Assembly (NCBI RefSeq): GCF_009811555.1
Contig: NZ_BLIN01000005.1
Location: 620,001 to 684,000 of the forward strand
DNA from: Streptomyces caniferus
GTDB lineage: Bacteria; Actinomycetota; Actinomycetes; Streptomycetales; Streptomycetaceae
DNA length: 64,000 bases
Reading direction: 5' to 3'
Shown: positions 25,359 to 35,183 of the stretch, piece by piece
Layout of the letters: the number at the start of each line of letters is the position of its first letter
Numbering within the stretch: the stretch's first letter is position 1
Translations under genes and position numbers: made by a program
Notes under the pieces: generated by a model
What the model saw: only the letters and a program-made list of their open reading frames with translations
Databases searched by the model: none
What the model was told of the DNA's origin: nothing

Positions 25359-26555
25359 CTACGTGTCGGCGTACCGCCGGAGTACGTCGCTGGTGTGCTG
25401 GAACTCTTCCATCAGGCGGGTGGCCTCGACGACGAGTACGCCATACGGGCGGGTGGGGTCCGCGAGGGGCAGGCCGTCGCTCTCGGCCTGTTCGGCCACC
25501 TGCCGTCGGTAGCGCTGGGCCCGGTCCGCCAGTCGGCACAGTTCACCGGCCTGGGTGGCCAAGTGGTCCTCGTCCAGGGTGCTGAGGAGGCGGGCGTTGT
25601 CGGCGATGGCCGCCAGAAACGTGCCGTAGCGCTCGAGGAATTCCCGGTAGTTGTAGCTGGTCTCGGCGTCGCGCCACTGGTCGAGGCTCCGGGTGAGGGA
25701 AGCGGCCTGGTACAGGGCCCGTTCCAGCGCTTCCAGCACGGCACCGTAATTCTCGAAACCGGTGTGCCGGCGATGGCGGCGGAGCAGGCGCCGCGGGTTG
25801 AAGTAGAGGCTCTCCTGCGCCGTGCGGATACCGGCCTGCGCCTGGGCGATCAGCTCCCCGGTCTGCGCGGCCCGAGTGCGCCACTGCTGGGTGTGCTCCT
25901 CGTCGAGTTCGCCTGCCGACAGCACGGGATGGAGGTCGCCGATCAGTTCGCACAGGGTGTGGGCGAGGGTGCGGACGCTGTATTCGGCGCTGCGAAACCG
26001 CATCGGCGGGAAGACCACGAGGTTCACGGAGAGGGCCACGACGGAGCCGATGAGGACGAGCAGCACGATCTGCCCCAGCTGGCTGATCTTTTCCGGAAGC
26101 CCCGTCGCGGAGGCGTAGGTGGCGAAGGCGAAGAACGCCGCCGTCGGCACCTGGCCGCCTTGCACTCCCAACGCCGACCACCGCCCGATCAGGAGGGCGA
26201 CCAGGGCCACCAACGCGAAGGTGACGACCTGAGGCCCCACCAGGAAGCCCAGGGCGATCTGCACGGCCACTCCGGCCGCTACCGCCCCGACATAACGCAG
26301 TGACTGCACCAGCGACTGATAGATGGTGACCTGCATGATCAGCACCGCCGAGAACGGCGCGAACGCCGGCGACTGTGCGTTCAGGAGGTCGGAGGAGATC
26401 ACCCACGCGATCGTCGCGGCCAGGGTGCTCTTGCCGATCAACAACGCCGTATGGCGTTCCGGGCCGTCCGACCCCAGTGCCCGACGCCACCACTGACCGA
26501 TGCGGGCGAACCGGCCTGCCTCCGACGGCGTCGCCTGAGGCGCATAGCCGACCAT
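25359..26555 (-). CDS. FUSC-family membrane protein (aromatic acid exporter-like)
   Basis: 398 residues, ATG at 26555 preceded by GGAGGG. The N-terminal half has six membrane helices with ALLIGKSTLAATIAWVIS, FAPFSAVLIMQVTIYQSLVQ and VGVQ/GGQVPTAAFFAFATYA, the FUSC (fusaric acid resistance) signature region. The C-terminal half is a long cytoplasmic helical domain with several acidic-basic coiled segments (RTLAHTLCELIGDLHPVLS, FLERYGTFLAAIADNARLLS). It probably exports aromatic carboxylates or related stress compounds. It appears monocistronic. Confidence 0.85.
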   Translation of the reverse strand: MVGYAPQATPSEAGRFARIGQWWRRALGSDGPERHTALLIGKSTLAATIAWVISSDLLNAQSPAFAPFSAVLIMQVTIYQSLVQSLRYVGAVAAGVAVQIALGFLVGPQVVTFALVALVALLIGRWSALGVQGGQVPTAAFFAFATYASATGLPEKISQLGQIVLLVLIGSVVALSVNLVVFPPMRFRSAEYSVRTLAHTLCELIGDLHPVLSAGELDEEHTQQWRTRAAQTGELIAQAQAGIRTAQESLYFNPRRLLRRHRRHTGFENYGAVLEALERALYQAASLTRSLDQWRDAETSYNYREFLERYGTFLAAIADNARLLSTLDEDHLATQAGELCRLADRAQRYRRQVAEQAESDGLPLADPTRPYGVLVVEATRLMEEFQHTSDVLRRYADT

Positions 26556-26941
26556 GCGTACCCTCCGTTTCCTGTGCCGGCCCGCACCGGCGCCAGGCCT
26601 CCTGCTCAGCTCGTGCCCGGCAACGGTAGACACACCCGTACCGGGAAGTGCGGCACCTCTCTGCGGGAACGCGGGCGACGTCGGCCGCCGTGCCACAGCG
26701 TCCGCGAGGCGGCGGCCGTCGACGATCGGCGGGGCCAAGGACCTTGTAGAGGCGCTCACACCACTGCGACGGGCCGCCCGGTGAGCAGGGGGCGGCCGTA
26801 CCTGTTCGGGTGAACGGCGGCTGGGGGAGAGATGCGCGGGAGCAGCCACGGGCAGCAACCGTATGCGGGGCTTCGCGCTGGGGACCGCGTTAGCCGGCCG
26901 GTCGGCGTTTCGGTGAGGTGGGAGGAGGGTGCGGTATCCGC
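26556..26941. other. Intergenic, no gene seen
   Basis: Divergent region between the FUSC gene and the DUF998 remnant. No supported coding sequence. It must hold the FUSC promoter, but no convincing -35/-10 pair stands out. Confidence 0.35.
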
Positions 26942-27334
26942 GTGCACTTCCGTATCGTCCCGGTGAGGCCGCGGCCGGCGCGGGGAGTCGCTGCGGCAGG
27001 TCTGCTGGTGGCGGCGTCGGTGGTCTACAACGACTGGATGCTGCAACTCTTCCTGCCCACGGGGCTGCTGCAGCGGGACTCCTACGTCAGCGAGCTGTTC
27101 GCCGCCGACCAGCCCTACCAGCTCCTCCCGACACGGCGACCCGGCTCTGAGTTCGGTGCGCCGATGGGGACCTTGGCTGTTGGCGGTCTCCATGGCGGCC
27201 GCCATCTCCACCGTCGGGCCGTTCTTCGGGCACCCGGGCGGGCACGGCCTGGCGCAGCGCATCCGTCTGGTCTCGGAGGGGGTGTGGTTCGTGCTGTTGG
27301 CCAGGGCGGCGAGCGCTCGTTGCGGACCGGCTGA
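26942..27334 (+). pseudogene. DUF998 membrane protein with internal deletion
   Basis: A GTG at 26942 starts a normal DUF998 N-terminus: a helix GVAAAGLLVAASVVYNDWML, then LFLPTGLLQRDSYVSELFAA and DQPYQLL. Immediately after, in another frame, comes the typical last third: LLAVSMAAAISTVGPFFGH, GLAQRIRLVSEGVWFVLLA. About 100 residues of middle helices are missing. The second frame has no early stop and runs into a Pro/Gly-rich repetitive tract (about 27410-27510). Confidence 0.6.
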
Positions 27335-27547
27335 CGGGCGGCGGCGGCAGGCCGGCCGGCTTGGCCGTGTGCGCGAGGACCCGTCGGCGAGGCCACTCTC
27401 CGCCCGGCCGGCCGGCAGCCCTCCCGACAGGCCGCCCGGAGGTCCGCCCGGAGGCCCTCCCGACAGTCCCTCGGGAAGTCCTCCCGGCGGCTCTCCGGGC
27501 GGGTACGAACGATCAGAACGATCAGTGAGGGCCGTACGCCGGCTTCG

Positions 27548-29131
27548 TCAGGTCGTGAAGCGGTCGGGGTCGGCCGCCTCCCAGTCCTGTCGCCAGTCCT
27601 GCGGGGGGTCTGCCAGGAGTTGGCCGGGGGCGAGCCAGTCATACAGGTCGGCGTAGGAGCAGACGGTGCGGGGGTCCAGTCGTCGACGCAGTTGGTGAGG
27701 AGCCAGTTCGGCGGCGTCATGGATACCCATCGAGGCCATGATGTGCAGGGCGCTGCGCACGGTGGCCTCTTGATAGCGGCGGACCCGCTGGGATTTGTCT
27801 TCGACGTTCAACGCACGGGCACGGCGCGGGTCCTGAGTGGTCACACCCACAGGGCAGGTGTTGGTGTGACACCGCTGCGCCTGGATGCACCCGACGGCGA
27901 ACATCATCGCGCGCGCGGCATTGGTGTAGTCGGCGCCTTGGAGCAGCCGTTTGACCAGGTCGGTGCCGGTGGCCACCTTGCCGCTGGCGCCGATCTTGAT
28001 ACGGCCCCGCAGTCCTGTGCCCATCAGGGCGTTGTGGACGGTGATCAGTCCTTCGGTGAGAGGGGCGCCCACGTTGTCCGCGAATTCCAACGGGGCGGCG
28101 CCGGTGCCGCCTTCGGCGCCGTCGACGACGATGAAGTCCGGTGTGGTGTTCTCTTCCATCATCGCCTTGCAGACCGCGAGGAATTGCTGTCGCGAGCCGA
28201 CACACAACTTGAAGCCCGTCGGCTTGCCAGCGGCCAGCTCCCGCATTCTGGCGATGAACCTGACCAGCTCTCGCGGAGTACTGAACTGCCGATGGTAGGG
28301 CGGCGATATGACGGTACGGCCTTGGGGCACCTCACGTACACGGGCTATCTCCGCGTTGACCTTGCCTCCCGGCAGCACTCCCCCGATGCCGGGTTTCGCT
28401 CCTTGCGACAGCTTCAGGGACACGCATTTCACGTGCTCGTGAGCTGCTTTGGCGGCAAACTCCCGCTCGTCGAAAGCGCCGTCGGCGGTCCGGCAGCCGA
28501 AGTAGCCGGTACCGATCTCCCAGATCAGGTCCCCGCCGTGGCGCAGGTGGTATTCCGACAGTCCGCCCTCGCCCGTGTCGTGAGCGAAACCGCCCTCGGC
28601 CGCTCCGCGATTGAGGGCGAGAATGGCGTTCGAGGAGAGCGAGCCGAAGCTCATCGCGGAGACGTTGAGCAGTGCCATGTCATAGGGCTGCGTGCAGTCC
28701 GGTCCGCCGATCCGGACCACGGGGGCCCGATCGGGCACCGGTTTCGGGGCCATGGAGGGCACCAGGAACTCGAAACCGGGTTGATAGACGTCCTGTTCGG
28801 TACCGAATGCCTCTTCGGCTTCGGTGCCCTTGGCCCGCTGGTAGACAATGCTGCGAATGTCGCGGTCATAGGGACGGCCGTCGGTATTCCGCTCGACGAA
28901 GTACTGCTGCATCTCCGGGCGAATCGATTCGAGCAGGTAGCGCATATGACCCAACACGGGGTAATTGCGTAGCACCGAGTGCCGAGGCTGCAGCACGTCC
29001 CATAGGCCGATCACGGCCAGCGACACCAGTGCACCGGCCGGCAACCACCACCAAAGGGAGTGCGCCACCGCCAGGACCAACGACGTGACCGCGGCGAACA
29101 TGACGATGACGAGGAAAGCCAGCCGGTACAT
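27548..29131 (-). CDS. FMN-binding glutamate-synthase-family protein
   Basis: 527 residues. The N-terminal 45 residues form two membrane helices (LAFLVIVMFAAVTSLVLAV, WWWLPAGALVSLAVIGLW). The rest is the FMN/Fe-S domain of glutamate synthase large subunit: MSFGSLSSNAILALNRGA, HDTGEGGLSEYHL, SLKLSQGAKPGIGGVLPG, VDGAEGGTGAAPLEF, and the 3Fe-4S Cys cluster CIQAQRCHTNTCPVGV. There is no glutaminase domain. The physiological reaction of these stand-alone proteins is not established. It lies 71 bp downstream of the ThDP enzyme gene on the same strand, probably one transcript. Confidence 0.85.
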   Translation of the reverse strand: MYRLAFLVIVMFAAVTSLVLAVAHSLWWWLPAGALVSLAVIGLWDVLQPRHSVLRNYPVLGHMRYLLESIRPEMQQYFVERNTDGRPYDRDIRSIVYQRAKGTEAEEAFGTEQDVYQPGFEFLVPSMAPKPVPDRAPVVRIGGPDCTQPYDMALLNVSAMSFGSLSSNAILALNRGAAEGGFAHDTGEGGLSEYHLRHGGDLIWEIGTGYFGCRTADGAFDEREFAAKAAHEHVKCVSLKLSQGAKPGIGGVLPGGKVNAEIARVREVPQGRTVISPPYHRQFSTPRELVRFIARMRELAAGKPTGFKLCVGSRQQFLAVCKAMMEENTTPDFIVVDGAEGGTGAAPLEFADNVGAPLTEGLITVHNALMGTGLRGRIKIGASGKVATGTDLVKRLLQGADYTNAARAMMFAVGCIQAQRCHTNTCPVGVTTQDPRRARALNVEDKSQRVRRYQEATVRSALHIMASMGIHDAAELAPHQLRRRLDPRTVCSYADLYDWLAPGQLLADPPQDWRQDWEAADPDRFTT

Positions 29132-29202
29132 ATCGGGTTAACCGCATTCCTTCCAGGGCTCGTGCACTTCCGACAGGTTCGGTCCGTGCGCTCCCGGCGC
29201 CG

Positions 29203-31017
29203 CTACTGAGCCCCGGGCCGGTCTCCACGGTGGCGGTGGCCGGGGAGCATCTCCTGGACCTTGGCCTTGATCCCCTGGCGGATCATGCCGCCGCGGTCGC
29301 TGTCGCCCTTGATGATGGCGGCGGCCGTGGCCTCCATCTGGTCGAGGTCGGCGTGCGGGGGGATCGGCGGTACGGCCGGATCGGTGCGGAAATCGAGGAC
29401 GAACGGCCGGTCGGCGGCCAAGGCCCTTCGCCAGGCCGGCTCGACCTCGCCGGGCTCCTCGACACGGGCTCCGTCGAGTCCGATGGAGCGGGCGAAATCG
29501 GCGTACGGAACGTCTGGCAGTGCTTGGGAGGCGAGGAACTGCGGAGCCCCGGACATGGCGCGCATCTCCCAAGTGACCTGGTTGAGATCCTGGTTGTTGA
29601 GCACCGCGATGATGAGCTGGGGGTTCTGCCATTCCTTCCAGTACTTGGCGGCGGTGATGAGTTCGGCCATGCCGTTCATCTGCATGGCGCCGTCGCCGAC
29701 GATCGCCACCGCGGGGCGTTCCGGGTGGGCGAATTTGGCGCCGATGACGTAGGGCACGCCTGGTCCCATGGTGGCGAGGGTGCCGGAGAGGGACCCGCGC
29801 ATCGTGCCGCGCATACGCAGGTGCCGCGCGTACCAGTTGGCGGCCGAACCGGAATCGGCAGCCAGGATCACGTCGTCGGGCAGAAGGGCGTCCAGGGCGT
29901 GCACCACGTATTCGGGATTGATGGGTTCCGCGTCGACGGCCGCGCGTCCCTCCATCACCTCCCACCAGCGAGCCGTGCCCTTCTCGATCTTCTTCCGCCA
30001 TGCTCCGTGCTCCTTGCGCTGGAGCTGCGGCAACAATGCCTGGAGTGTGGCGCGCGCATCCCCGACGAGGTTGACCTCGAAGGGGTAGCGCAGGCCCACC
30101 ATGTGCGGGTCGATGTCGATCTGGACTGCGCGGGCCTGGTCGAGCTCCGGGAGGAACTGGGTGTAGGGGAAGCTGGACCCGATCACCAGCAGGGTGTCGC
30201 AGCCCTGCATCAGGTCATAGGAGGGGCGGGTGCCGAGCAGGCCGATCGCCCCGGTCACGTACGGCAGTTCGTCGGACAGCGCGTCCTTGCCCAGCAGCGC
30301 CTTGGCCACGCCGGCGCCGAGAAGGTCGGCGAGCTCCTCGACCTCGGCACGGGCGCCGCGTGCGCCCTGGCCGATCAACACGGCGACCTTCTCACCGGCG
30401 TTCAGCACCTCGGCGGCCCGAGCGACCTCTTCCTCCGCCGGGACAGGGGCGTAGGCGGCGACTCCGAGGCTGGACGGGACCATCTTGAAGGCGTGGGTGG
30501 GCGGGCTGTACTCCAGTTCCTGCACATCGGCGGGGATGATCACCGCGGTCACCGTCCGCCTCGCGTACGCGGTGCGCAGGGCACGGTCGATGACGTTGGG
30601 CAATTGCTCGGGGACGGTGACCGTCTCGCAGAACTCGGAGGCGACGTCCTTGAAGAGGCTCATCAGGTCGACCTCCTGCTGGTAGGAGCCGCCCATCGCG
30701 CTGCGGTGCGTCTGCCCGACGATCGCCACCACCGGAACGTGGTCGAGCTTTGCGTCATAGAGACCGTTGAGCAGATGGATCGCACCGGGCCCGGACGTTG
30801 CCGCGCACACCCCGACCTTGCCGGAGAACTTCGCGTATCCGACCGCCTCGAACGCGGCCATCTCCTCGTGTCGGGCCTGGATGAACGTCGGTTTGTTGTC
30901 CGCGCGTTCCCAGGCGGCCAGCAGCCCGTTGATGCCGTCACCGGCGTAGGAGAAGACATGCTCCACGTCCCACTCACGCAGCCGTTGCAGGACATAATCG
31001 GAGACCTTGATCGACAC
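29203..31017 (-). CDS. ThDP-dependent enzyme, pyruvate oxidase (PoxB)-like
   Basis: 604 residues, GTG at 31017 behind AAGGAAA. Three ThDP-enzyme domains are present. The N-terminal PYR domain has the catalytic Glu51 in ARHEEMAAFEAVGYA and SGPGAIHLLNGLYDAK. The middle domain has VAVLIGQGARGA and VIGSSFPYTQFLPE. The C-terminal PP domain has GDGAMQMNGM (about residue 435) and the Mg/ThDP Asn in IAVLNNQDLNQV. This is the pyruvate dehydrogenase (quinone)/oxidase group, which decarboxylates pyruvate to acetate at the membrane. The FMN enzyme encoded next could be an electron partner, which is inference. Confidence 0.85.
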   Translation of the reverse strand: MSIKVSDYVLQRLREWDVEHVFSYAGDGINGLLAAWERADNKPTFIQARHEEMAAFEAVGYAKFSGKVGVCAATSGPGAIHLLNGLYDAKLDHVPVVAIVGQTHRSAMGGSYQQEVDLMSLFKDVASEFCETVTVPEQLPNVIDRALRTAYARRTVTAVIIPADVQELEYSPPTHAFKMVPSSLGVAAYAPVPAEEEVARAAEVLNAGEKVAVLIGQGARGARAEVEELADLLGAGVAKALLGKDALSDELPYVTGAIGLLGTRPSYDLMQGCDTLLVIGSSFPYTQFLPELDQARAVQIDIDPHMVGLRYPFEVNLVGDARATLQALLPQLQRKEHGAWRKKIEKGTARWWEVMEGRAAVDAEPINPEYVVHALDALLPDDVILAADSGSAANWYARHLRMRGTMRGSLSGTLATMGPGVPYVIGAKFAHPERPAVAIVGDGAMQMNGMAELITAAKYWKEWQNPQLIIAVLNNQDLNQVTWEMRAMSGAPQFLASQALPDVPYADFARSIGLDGARVEEPGEVEPAWRRALAADRPFVLDFRTDPAVPPIPPHADLDQMEATAAAIIKGDSDRGGMIRQGIKAKVQEMLPGHRHRGDRPGAQ

Positions 31018-31541
31018 GGGGTTTCCTTTCTCTGCGCGGCAGGCATGGTGCTACCGCTTCAGCTGTTGCTGGGGGCCGCTGGTGCAGCGGTTCGGTTGCT
31101 CATGGCCCTGGACGATGACACCGAGGGCGGACGGCCTGGCGCGCGCCCGAACGGACGCGGAGGCCGGGGGGGCTCGCGGTGGGGCGGCCGGGCGGGTCGG
31201 TGGGATCGTGGCCGGGCGGGTCGGTGGAACGGTCGACGCCTCGGGCGTGCGATGGAGGTGGTGGGGCGGGTCCCGGGATCCTGCCGGGTCCTTCCCGGTT
31301 CGGGCCGGTGATCGGGCCGGTGATTCAGCCGGGCCTGAGGTGGCTCACGCCTCGGCAAGGGGCCGAGCCCCCACGGTGTACTCCGACGCTGCTGGTGCCG
31401 CCATGGCGCTCCTCCCGGTGTTCTTCGTTCTGCGCTCTGCCGCCTCGGTCCTCGCCTACCCTGCAGCCATCCGAAAAACCTCCGGGTCACCACACGCCCC
31501 GCCGCCTCGTACACGACGCTGAACCGCCGCCGTGGCCCACT
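31018..31541. other. Intergenic with G-rich direct repeat
   Basis: 524 bp without a supported gene. A near-identical 24-bp direct repeat (unit GGCCGGGCGGGTCGGTGG plus 6 bp) occurs twice at about 31184-31231, followed by further GGGCCGGTGA repeats to about 31330. Open frames here are G+C artefacts. Confidence 0.5.
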
Positions 31542-31826
31542 TCATGGCAACGTGCCGGGACTCAGGTCTCCCTGTTCCGGCTGCCCGTGCCGGCGCCGGA
31601 GCAGTCGACGGGAGTGCAGGAAGGCCCTCGCCGCCAATGCCGGGAAGGCGACGACACCGACCACGCCGGAGACCACAGCCGACTCACCGGCAGGCGCCTC
31701 CAGCACGGCGGCCAGCAACTGCGCACCGGCCAGCGCCGCCAGCCCGAGGTACACCCAGCCCGCCCAAGCGGGGCCTTCACGTGCCGCGTAGGAGGGGGCC
31801 GGAGCAGTAACGCTGCGTTGCACCAT
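31542..31826 (-). CDS. Small two-TM membrane protein
   Basis: 94 residues from the ATG at 31826 (weak GGAG before it). Two membrane segments, GWVYLGLAALAGAQLLAAVL and AVVSGVVGVVAFPALAARAF, are followed by a basic tail SRRLLRRRHGQ, so both ends are probably cytoplasmic. No family recognised. Upstream frames extend further but lack membrane or family features. It stands alone, convergent with nothing nearby; 31827-32128 has no other gene. Confidence 0.5.
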   Translation of the reverse strand: MVQRSVTAPAPSYAAREGPAWAGWVYLGLAALAGAQLLAAVLEAPAGESAVVSGVVGVVAFPALAARAFLHSRRLLRRRHGQPEQGDLSPGTLP

Positions 31827-32128
31827 TGTCTCCGTGTACCCCCGCGATCCCGGATGAGACGCTCGGCCCACGGCTCTCAGCAACGCTGCCGACGCGGCCG
31901 CCTCGGCAGCAACGGCAGCAACGGCTCGATCCATCACCTCCCGGGCAGCGCACTGGAGCACCCGGAACGGTGGATAAGTCCGCCTCTTAAAACTTCCAGG
32001 TGGACTTGCGGGAGACCGAGGCCCGGCGGCGGCAGCCCCTTCGGCCACAACAAGGTCGTCCCCTTGCCCAAAACCCGCCGCGCGCCCGCTACGGGCACGG
32101 AATCCCACACCCCTGTACGGAGCAGCTC

Positions 32129-33439
32129 GTGACATCGCCGGACAACCCCGCGCCCGCTAGGTCCCGCAAGCCGCCTCACCTGCTCCTGCAGGCCCATCAG
32201 ACCCAGCAGGTGCCGCTCAGCTCGCCGCCGCACCGCAGCCTCCGGGCGCGCAACATACCGGCGATCACCGCACTGTTTGCTGCGAGTGTTCTGGTGCTTT
32301 CCGCCTGTGCCGATGAAGGCGGAGCGGGTGGTGCGGACGCCGCGTCGGCCAAGAACATCTCGGTTGCCAAGATCAAGGTCTCATCGAAGGACGGCGCCAC
32401 CGGTGCCGGCATCACTGGCACGAGTGTGACGGTATCCGGCGGCAAACTGACCGAGGTGAAGCTCACCGAAGCGGCGTCCGGCAAGAAGGTCAGCGGTGCC
32501 ATATCGTCCGACGGCGCGTCCTGGAAGCCCGGCGTCCGGCTGGAACGCGGCACCAAGTACCACCTCACAGCGAATGCCGAGGACGCCAAGGGCCGGTCCG
32601 CCACCGAGAACACCACCTTCACCACGGTCTCCTCGGCCAACAGCTTCATCGGCTCCTACACGCCCGACGACGGCAAGACCGTCGGCGTCGGCATGCCGGT
32701 GTCCTTCAACTTCGACAAGGCGATCAGCAACAAGAAGGACGTCCAGTCCCACATCAAGGTGACGTCCAGTAGCGGCCAGCAGGTCGTCGGCCACTGGTTC
32801 GGCACCCAGCGCCTGGACTTCCGGCCCGAGGACTACTGGAAGGCCGGCTCCAAGATCACGATGAAGATCGACCTGGACGGCGTCAAGGGCGGCCAGGGCA
32901 TCACCGGTGTGCAGTCCAAGACGGTGTCCTTCACCATCGGGCGCTCGCAGGTCTCCACCGTCGACATGAACACCCAGACCATGACGGTCAAGCGGGACGG
33001 CAAGACCTACAAGTCCATCCCGATCTCCGGCGGCAGCCCCGACCACCCGACCTACAACGGCCAGATGGTCATCTCGGAGAAATTCGAGCAGACCCTCATG
33101 GACGGCGCCACGGTCGGCTTCACGAGCAAGGAAGAAACGTACAAAATACCCGACGTCCCGCACGCCATGCGCCTGTCGTCGTCCGGCACCTTCGTTCACG
33201 GCAACTACTGGGGCTCCCCGTCCGTGTTCGGCAACTCCGGCACCAGCCACGGCTGCATCGGCCTGCGCGACCAGCAGGGCGGCGGGGGCGACACCCCCGG
33301 CAAGTGGTTCTTCAACGAGTCGCTGGTCGGCGACGTCGTCGTCGTGAAGAACTCGCACGACAAGACTGTCAAGCCCGACAACGGACTCAACGGCTGGAAC
33401 TTGTCCTGGTCCGACTGGAAGGCCGGCAGCGCGGTTTGA
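32129..33439 (+). CDS. L,D-transpeptidase lipoprotein (Ig-like + YkuD)
   Basis: About 436 residues. A long N-terminal extension leads to a lipobox (VLVLSAC near residue 55). Two Ig-like domains follow (KNISVAKIKVSSKDGATGAG and TTVSSANSFIGSYTPDDGK), and a YkuD catalytic domain with VHGNYWG near residue 357 and the nucleophile motif SHGCIGL near 373-379. It cross-links peptidoglycan through 3-3 bonds outside the membrane. GTG at 32129 follows CGGAGCAG; a start nearer the lipobox is possible. The length and order match mycobacterial LdtMt2-type enzymes. Confidence 0.88.
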   Translation: MTSPDNPAPARSRKPPHLLLQAHQTQQVPLSSPPHRSLRARNIPAITALFAASVLVLSACADEGGAGGADAASAKNISVAKIKVSSKDGATGAGITGTSVTVSGGKLTEVKLTEAASGKKVSGAISSDGASWKPGVRLERGTKYHLTANAEDAKGRSATENTTFTTVSSANSFIGSYTPDDGKTVGVGMPVSFNFDKAISNKKDVQSHIKVTSSSGQQVVGHWFGTQRLDFRPEDYWKAGSKITMKIDLDGVKGGQGITGVQSKTVSFTIGRSQVSTVDMNTQTMTVKRDGKTYKSIPISGGSPDHPTYNGQMVISEKFEQTLMDGATVGFTSKEETYKIPDVPHAMRLSSSGTFVHGNYWGSPSVFGNSGTSHGCIGLRDQQGGGGDTPGKWFFNESLVGDVVVVKNSHDKTVKPDNGLNGWNLSWSDWKAGSAV

Positions 33440-33617
33440 CGTGTGGGCCACCCCGTGTGGCGGCCACCAAGGGAATCAGAGCAACAGCGTGCGGTAGGAC
33501 CGTCGGCACCCAAGTGCGTCGGCTGGGCCGGGCGTTGCGGAAACCTGACGCGTTGTTGTCGAAGTCGAGGGGGAGGACGCGGGGGCCGACGGAGGTGCGA
33601 AGGGCGCGAGTGCTAGA

Positions 33618-33645
33618 TTCTCAACAAGCGTTTATTTTTTGAGAA
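33618..33645. promoter_or_regulatory. Inverted repeat upstream of glycosyltransferase
   Basis: TTCTCAA (33618-33624) and TTGAGAA (33639-33645) are a perfect 7-bp inverted pair 14 bp apart in an unusually A+T-rich stretch (CGTTTATTTTTTGAG). It lies about 70 bp before the glycosyltransferase start. It is a likely operator, perhaps for the TetR protein encoded downstream of that gene. Confidence 0.5.
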
Positions 33646-33713
33646 ATCGGCCGTGAAGTCCGCGGCGGGGCCCACGCCGTGGCGCCCGCACCGCATCGTG
33701 GAGAGCGAGCACC

Positions 33714-34901
33714 ATGCGCATCCTCATCACCGCACAGGCAATCTATTCGCACCTCGCACCCTTGGTTCTGCCCCTGGCCGAAAGGGCCCAGGCGGCGGGT
33801 CATGAGGTGGCCATCGCCACCGGCTCCAGCGTGGTCGAGCACATCGAGAAGCGCGGGCTCACCGCGTTGACGCTGCCCCACCTCCAGTCGATGGGGGAAG
33901 CGTTCCAGAGCGGTGGGCTCCGGCCTCCGCCGGGCATGGCGAAGGCCGGGTCCGTGACCGTCGAGCTGGCGCCGGAATTCTTCGCGGCGGCCTTCGTCGG
34001 GCATCTCGCCGAGCCCAGTGCCCAGGATCTCCTCGAAGTGGCGAGGGACTGGCGACCGGACCTGATCCTCCACGAGTCGACCGAGTACGGCGGCTATCTG
34101 GCGGCGGAGAGCCTCGGCATCCCGCACGGCGCTCTGGACATCGCGCCGATGGCGCCCTATGCCCACCCCGCCGTGGCGGAGGAGCTCAACCGGCAGCGGG
34201 GGAAGCTCGGCCTGGCGCCGGTCAGCGACGCCTGGCACCCGTTCCGCGCGTTTCGCGCGGGGGTCGTTCCGGAGGACTTCTACCCCACGGACAGCCGGCT
34301 GCCCGGCGCCCGCTACTACCAGGTCCCCACCCAGACGGCACAGGGTGGTCTCGACCCGGAGATCGCCCAACTCCCCTCGGACCGGCCGCTCGTCCTGGCC
34401 ACCCTCGGCTCGAACGCCACCCGGCTGCCCGGCGGCGCTCACACCCTGCTGAACACCATCATCGAGAGCCTGGGAGAGCTGCCGGTCACCGGTGTCGTCG
34501 CCCTGGGTGCGGACCGCGACCCGCAGCAGTGGGACGGGCCGCGCCCCGACAACGTCCATCTGACGTCGTTCGTCCAGCAGGAACTGCTGCTCCGGTCCAG
34601 CGACCTGTTCCTCACGCATGCAGGTTTCAACGGCACACGGGAGGCGCTGGCGTCCGGAGTTCCCATGGTTGCCGTGCCGTTGTTCGCCGAGCAGTCGCAC
34701 AACGCCAGCCGGCTCCAGGAGCTGGGCGTCGGGACCCGAATAGACGTCCAGGACGTCACACGCGACGCGCTGGCCTCGGCGATGCGTAACGTACTGGAGG
34801 ACCGCTCCTACCGGTCCCGCGCCCAAGGCATCCAGCGGCGGACCCACGCGCTGCCGGACCTCGACCGGCTGGTGGAGGACGCAGCGGCGCTGGCGGCCTG
34901 A
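33714..34901 (+). CDS. GT1/MGT-like glycosyltransferase
   Basis: 395 residues of GT-B fold. The N-terminal acceptor domain starts MRILITAQAIYSHLAPLVLP with a typical His at the loop (about residue 13). The C-terminal donor domain has LVLATLGSNATRLPGG, VHLTSFVQQELLLRSSDLF and the nucleotide-sugar signature HAGFNGTREALASGVPM with PLFAEQSHNA. Relatives transfer sugars to macrolides, flavonoids and other small molecules, for self-resistance or tailoring. A TetR gene lies 280 bp downstream in the same direction. Confidence 0.88.
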   Translation: MRILITAQAIYSHLAPLVLPLAERAQAAGHEVAIATGSSVVEHIEKRGLTALTLPHLQSMGEAFQSGGLRPPPGMAKAGSVTVELAPEFFAAAFVGHLAEPSAQDLLEVARDWRPDLILHESTEYGGYLAAESLGIPHGALDIAPMAPYAHPAVAEELNRQRGKLGLAPVSDAWHPFRAFRAGVVPEDFYPTDSRLPGARYYQVPTQTAQGGLDPEIAQLPSDRPLVLATLGSNATRLPGGAHTLLNTIIESLGELPVTGVVALGADRDPQQWDGPRPDNVHLTSFVQQELLLRSSDLFLTHAGFNGTREALASGVPMVAVPLFAEQSHNASRLQELGVGTRIDVQDVTRDALASAMRNVLEDRSYRSRAQGIQRRTHALPDLDRLVEDAAALAA

Positions 34902-34956
34902 GCGCGGCGACGGTCGCTCGCACAGGTCTCCGGGCTGGTTTCACTGAACCCTTCTG

Positions 34957-34996
34957 CCGCGCTCCGGCCGTGGAGGCTCCACCGGCCGGAGCGCGG
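34957..34996 (+). terminator. Stem-loop terminator after glycosyltransferase
   Basis: CCGCGCTCCGGCCG-TGGA (34957-34974) pairs with TCCACCGGCCGGAGCGCGG (34978-34996) with a single bulge and a 3-nt loop. It ends the glycosyltransferase transcript. Confidence 0.7.
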
Positions 34997-35183
34997 TAGG
35001 GCTCCCCAGACGGCAGCACGGCCGGACTCCGCAGGCCCAAGCCGTCGAGGGGGGCGTGCGCCCTTCCCAGTGCCCATGTCGGCTCCTCCCCTGCCGAGCC
35101 TTCCGGATCCGCCTCCGTCAAGACCTCGGCGCCGCCCGGAGGTACTTGTAGCATCAGGACCGGCACCGGAAAGGGGACCGACT

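Noticed and set aside
32381..33451. 356-codon minus-strand frame opposite the L,D-transpeptidase
   Set aside because: Typical mirror frame of a high-G+C gene; rich in Gly/Val/Asp/Ala with no domain.
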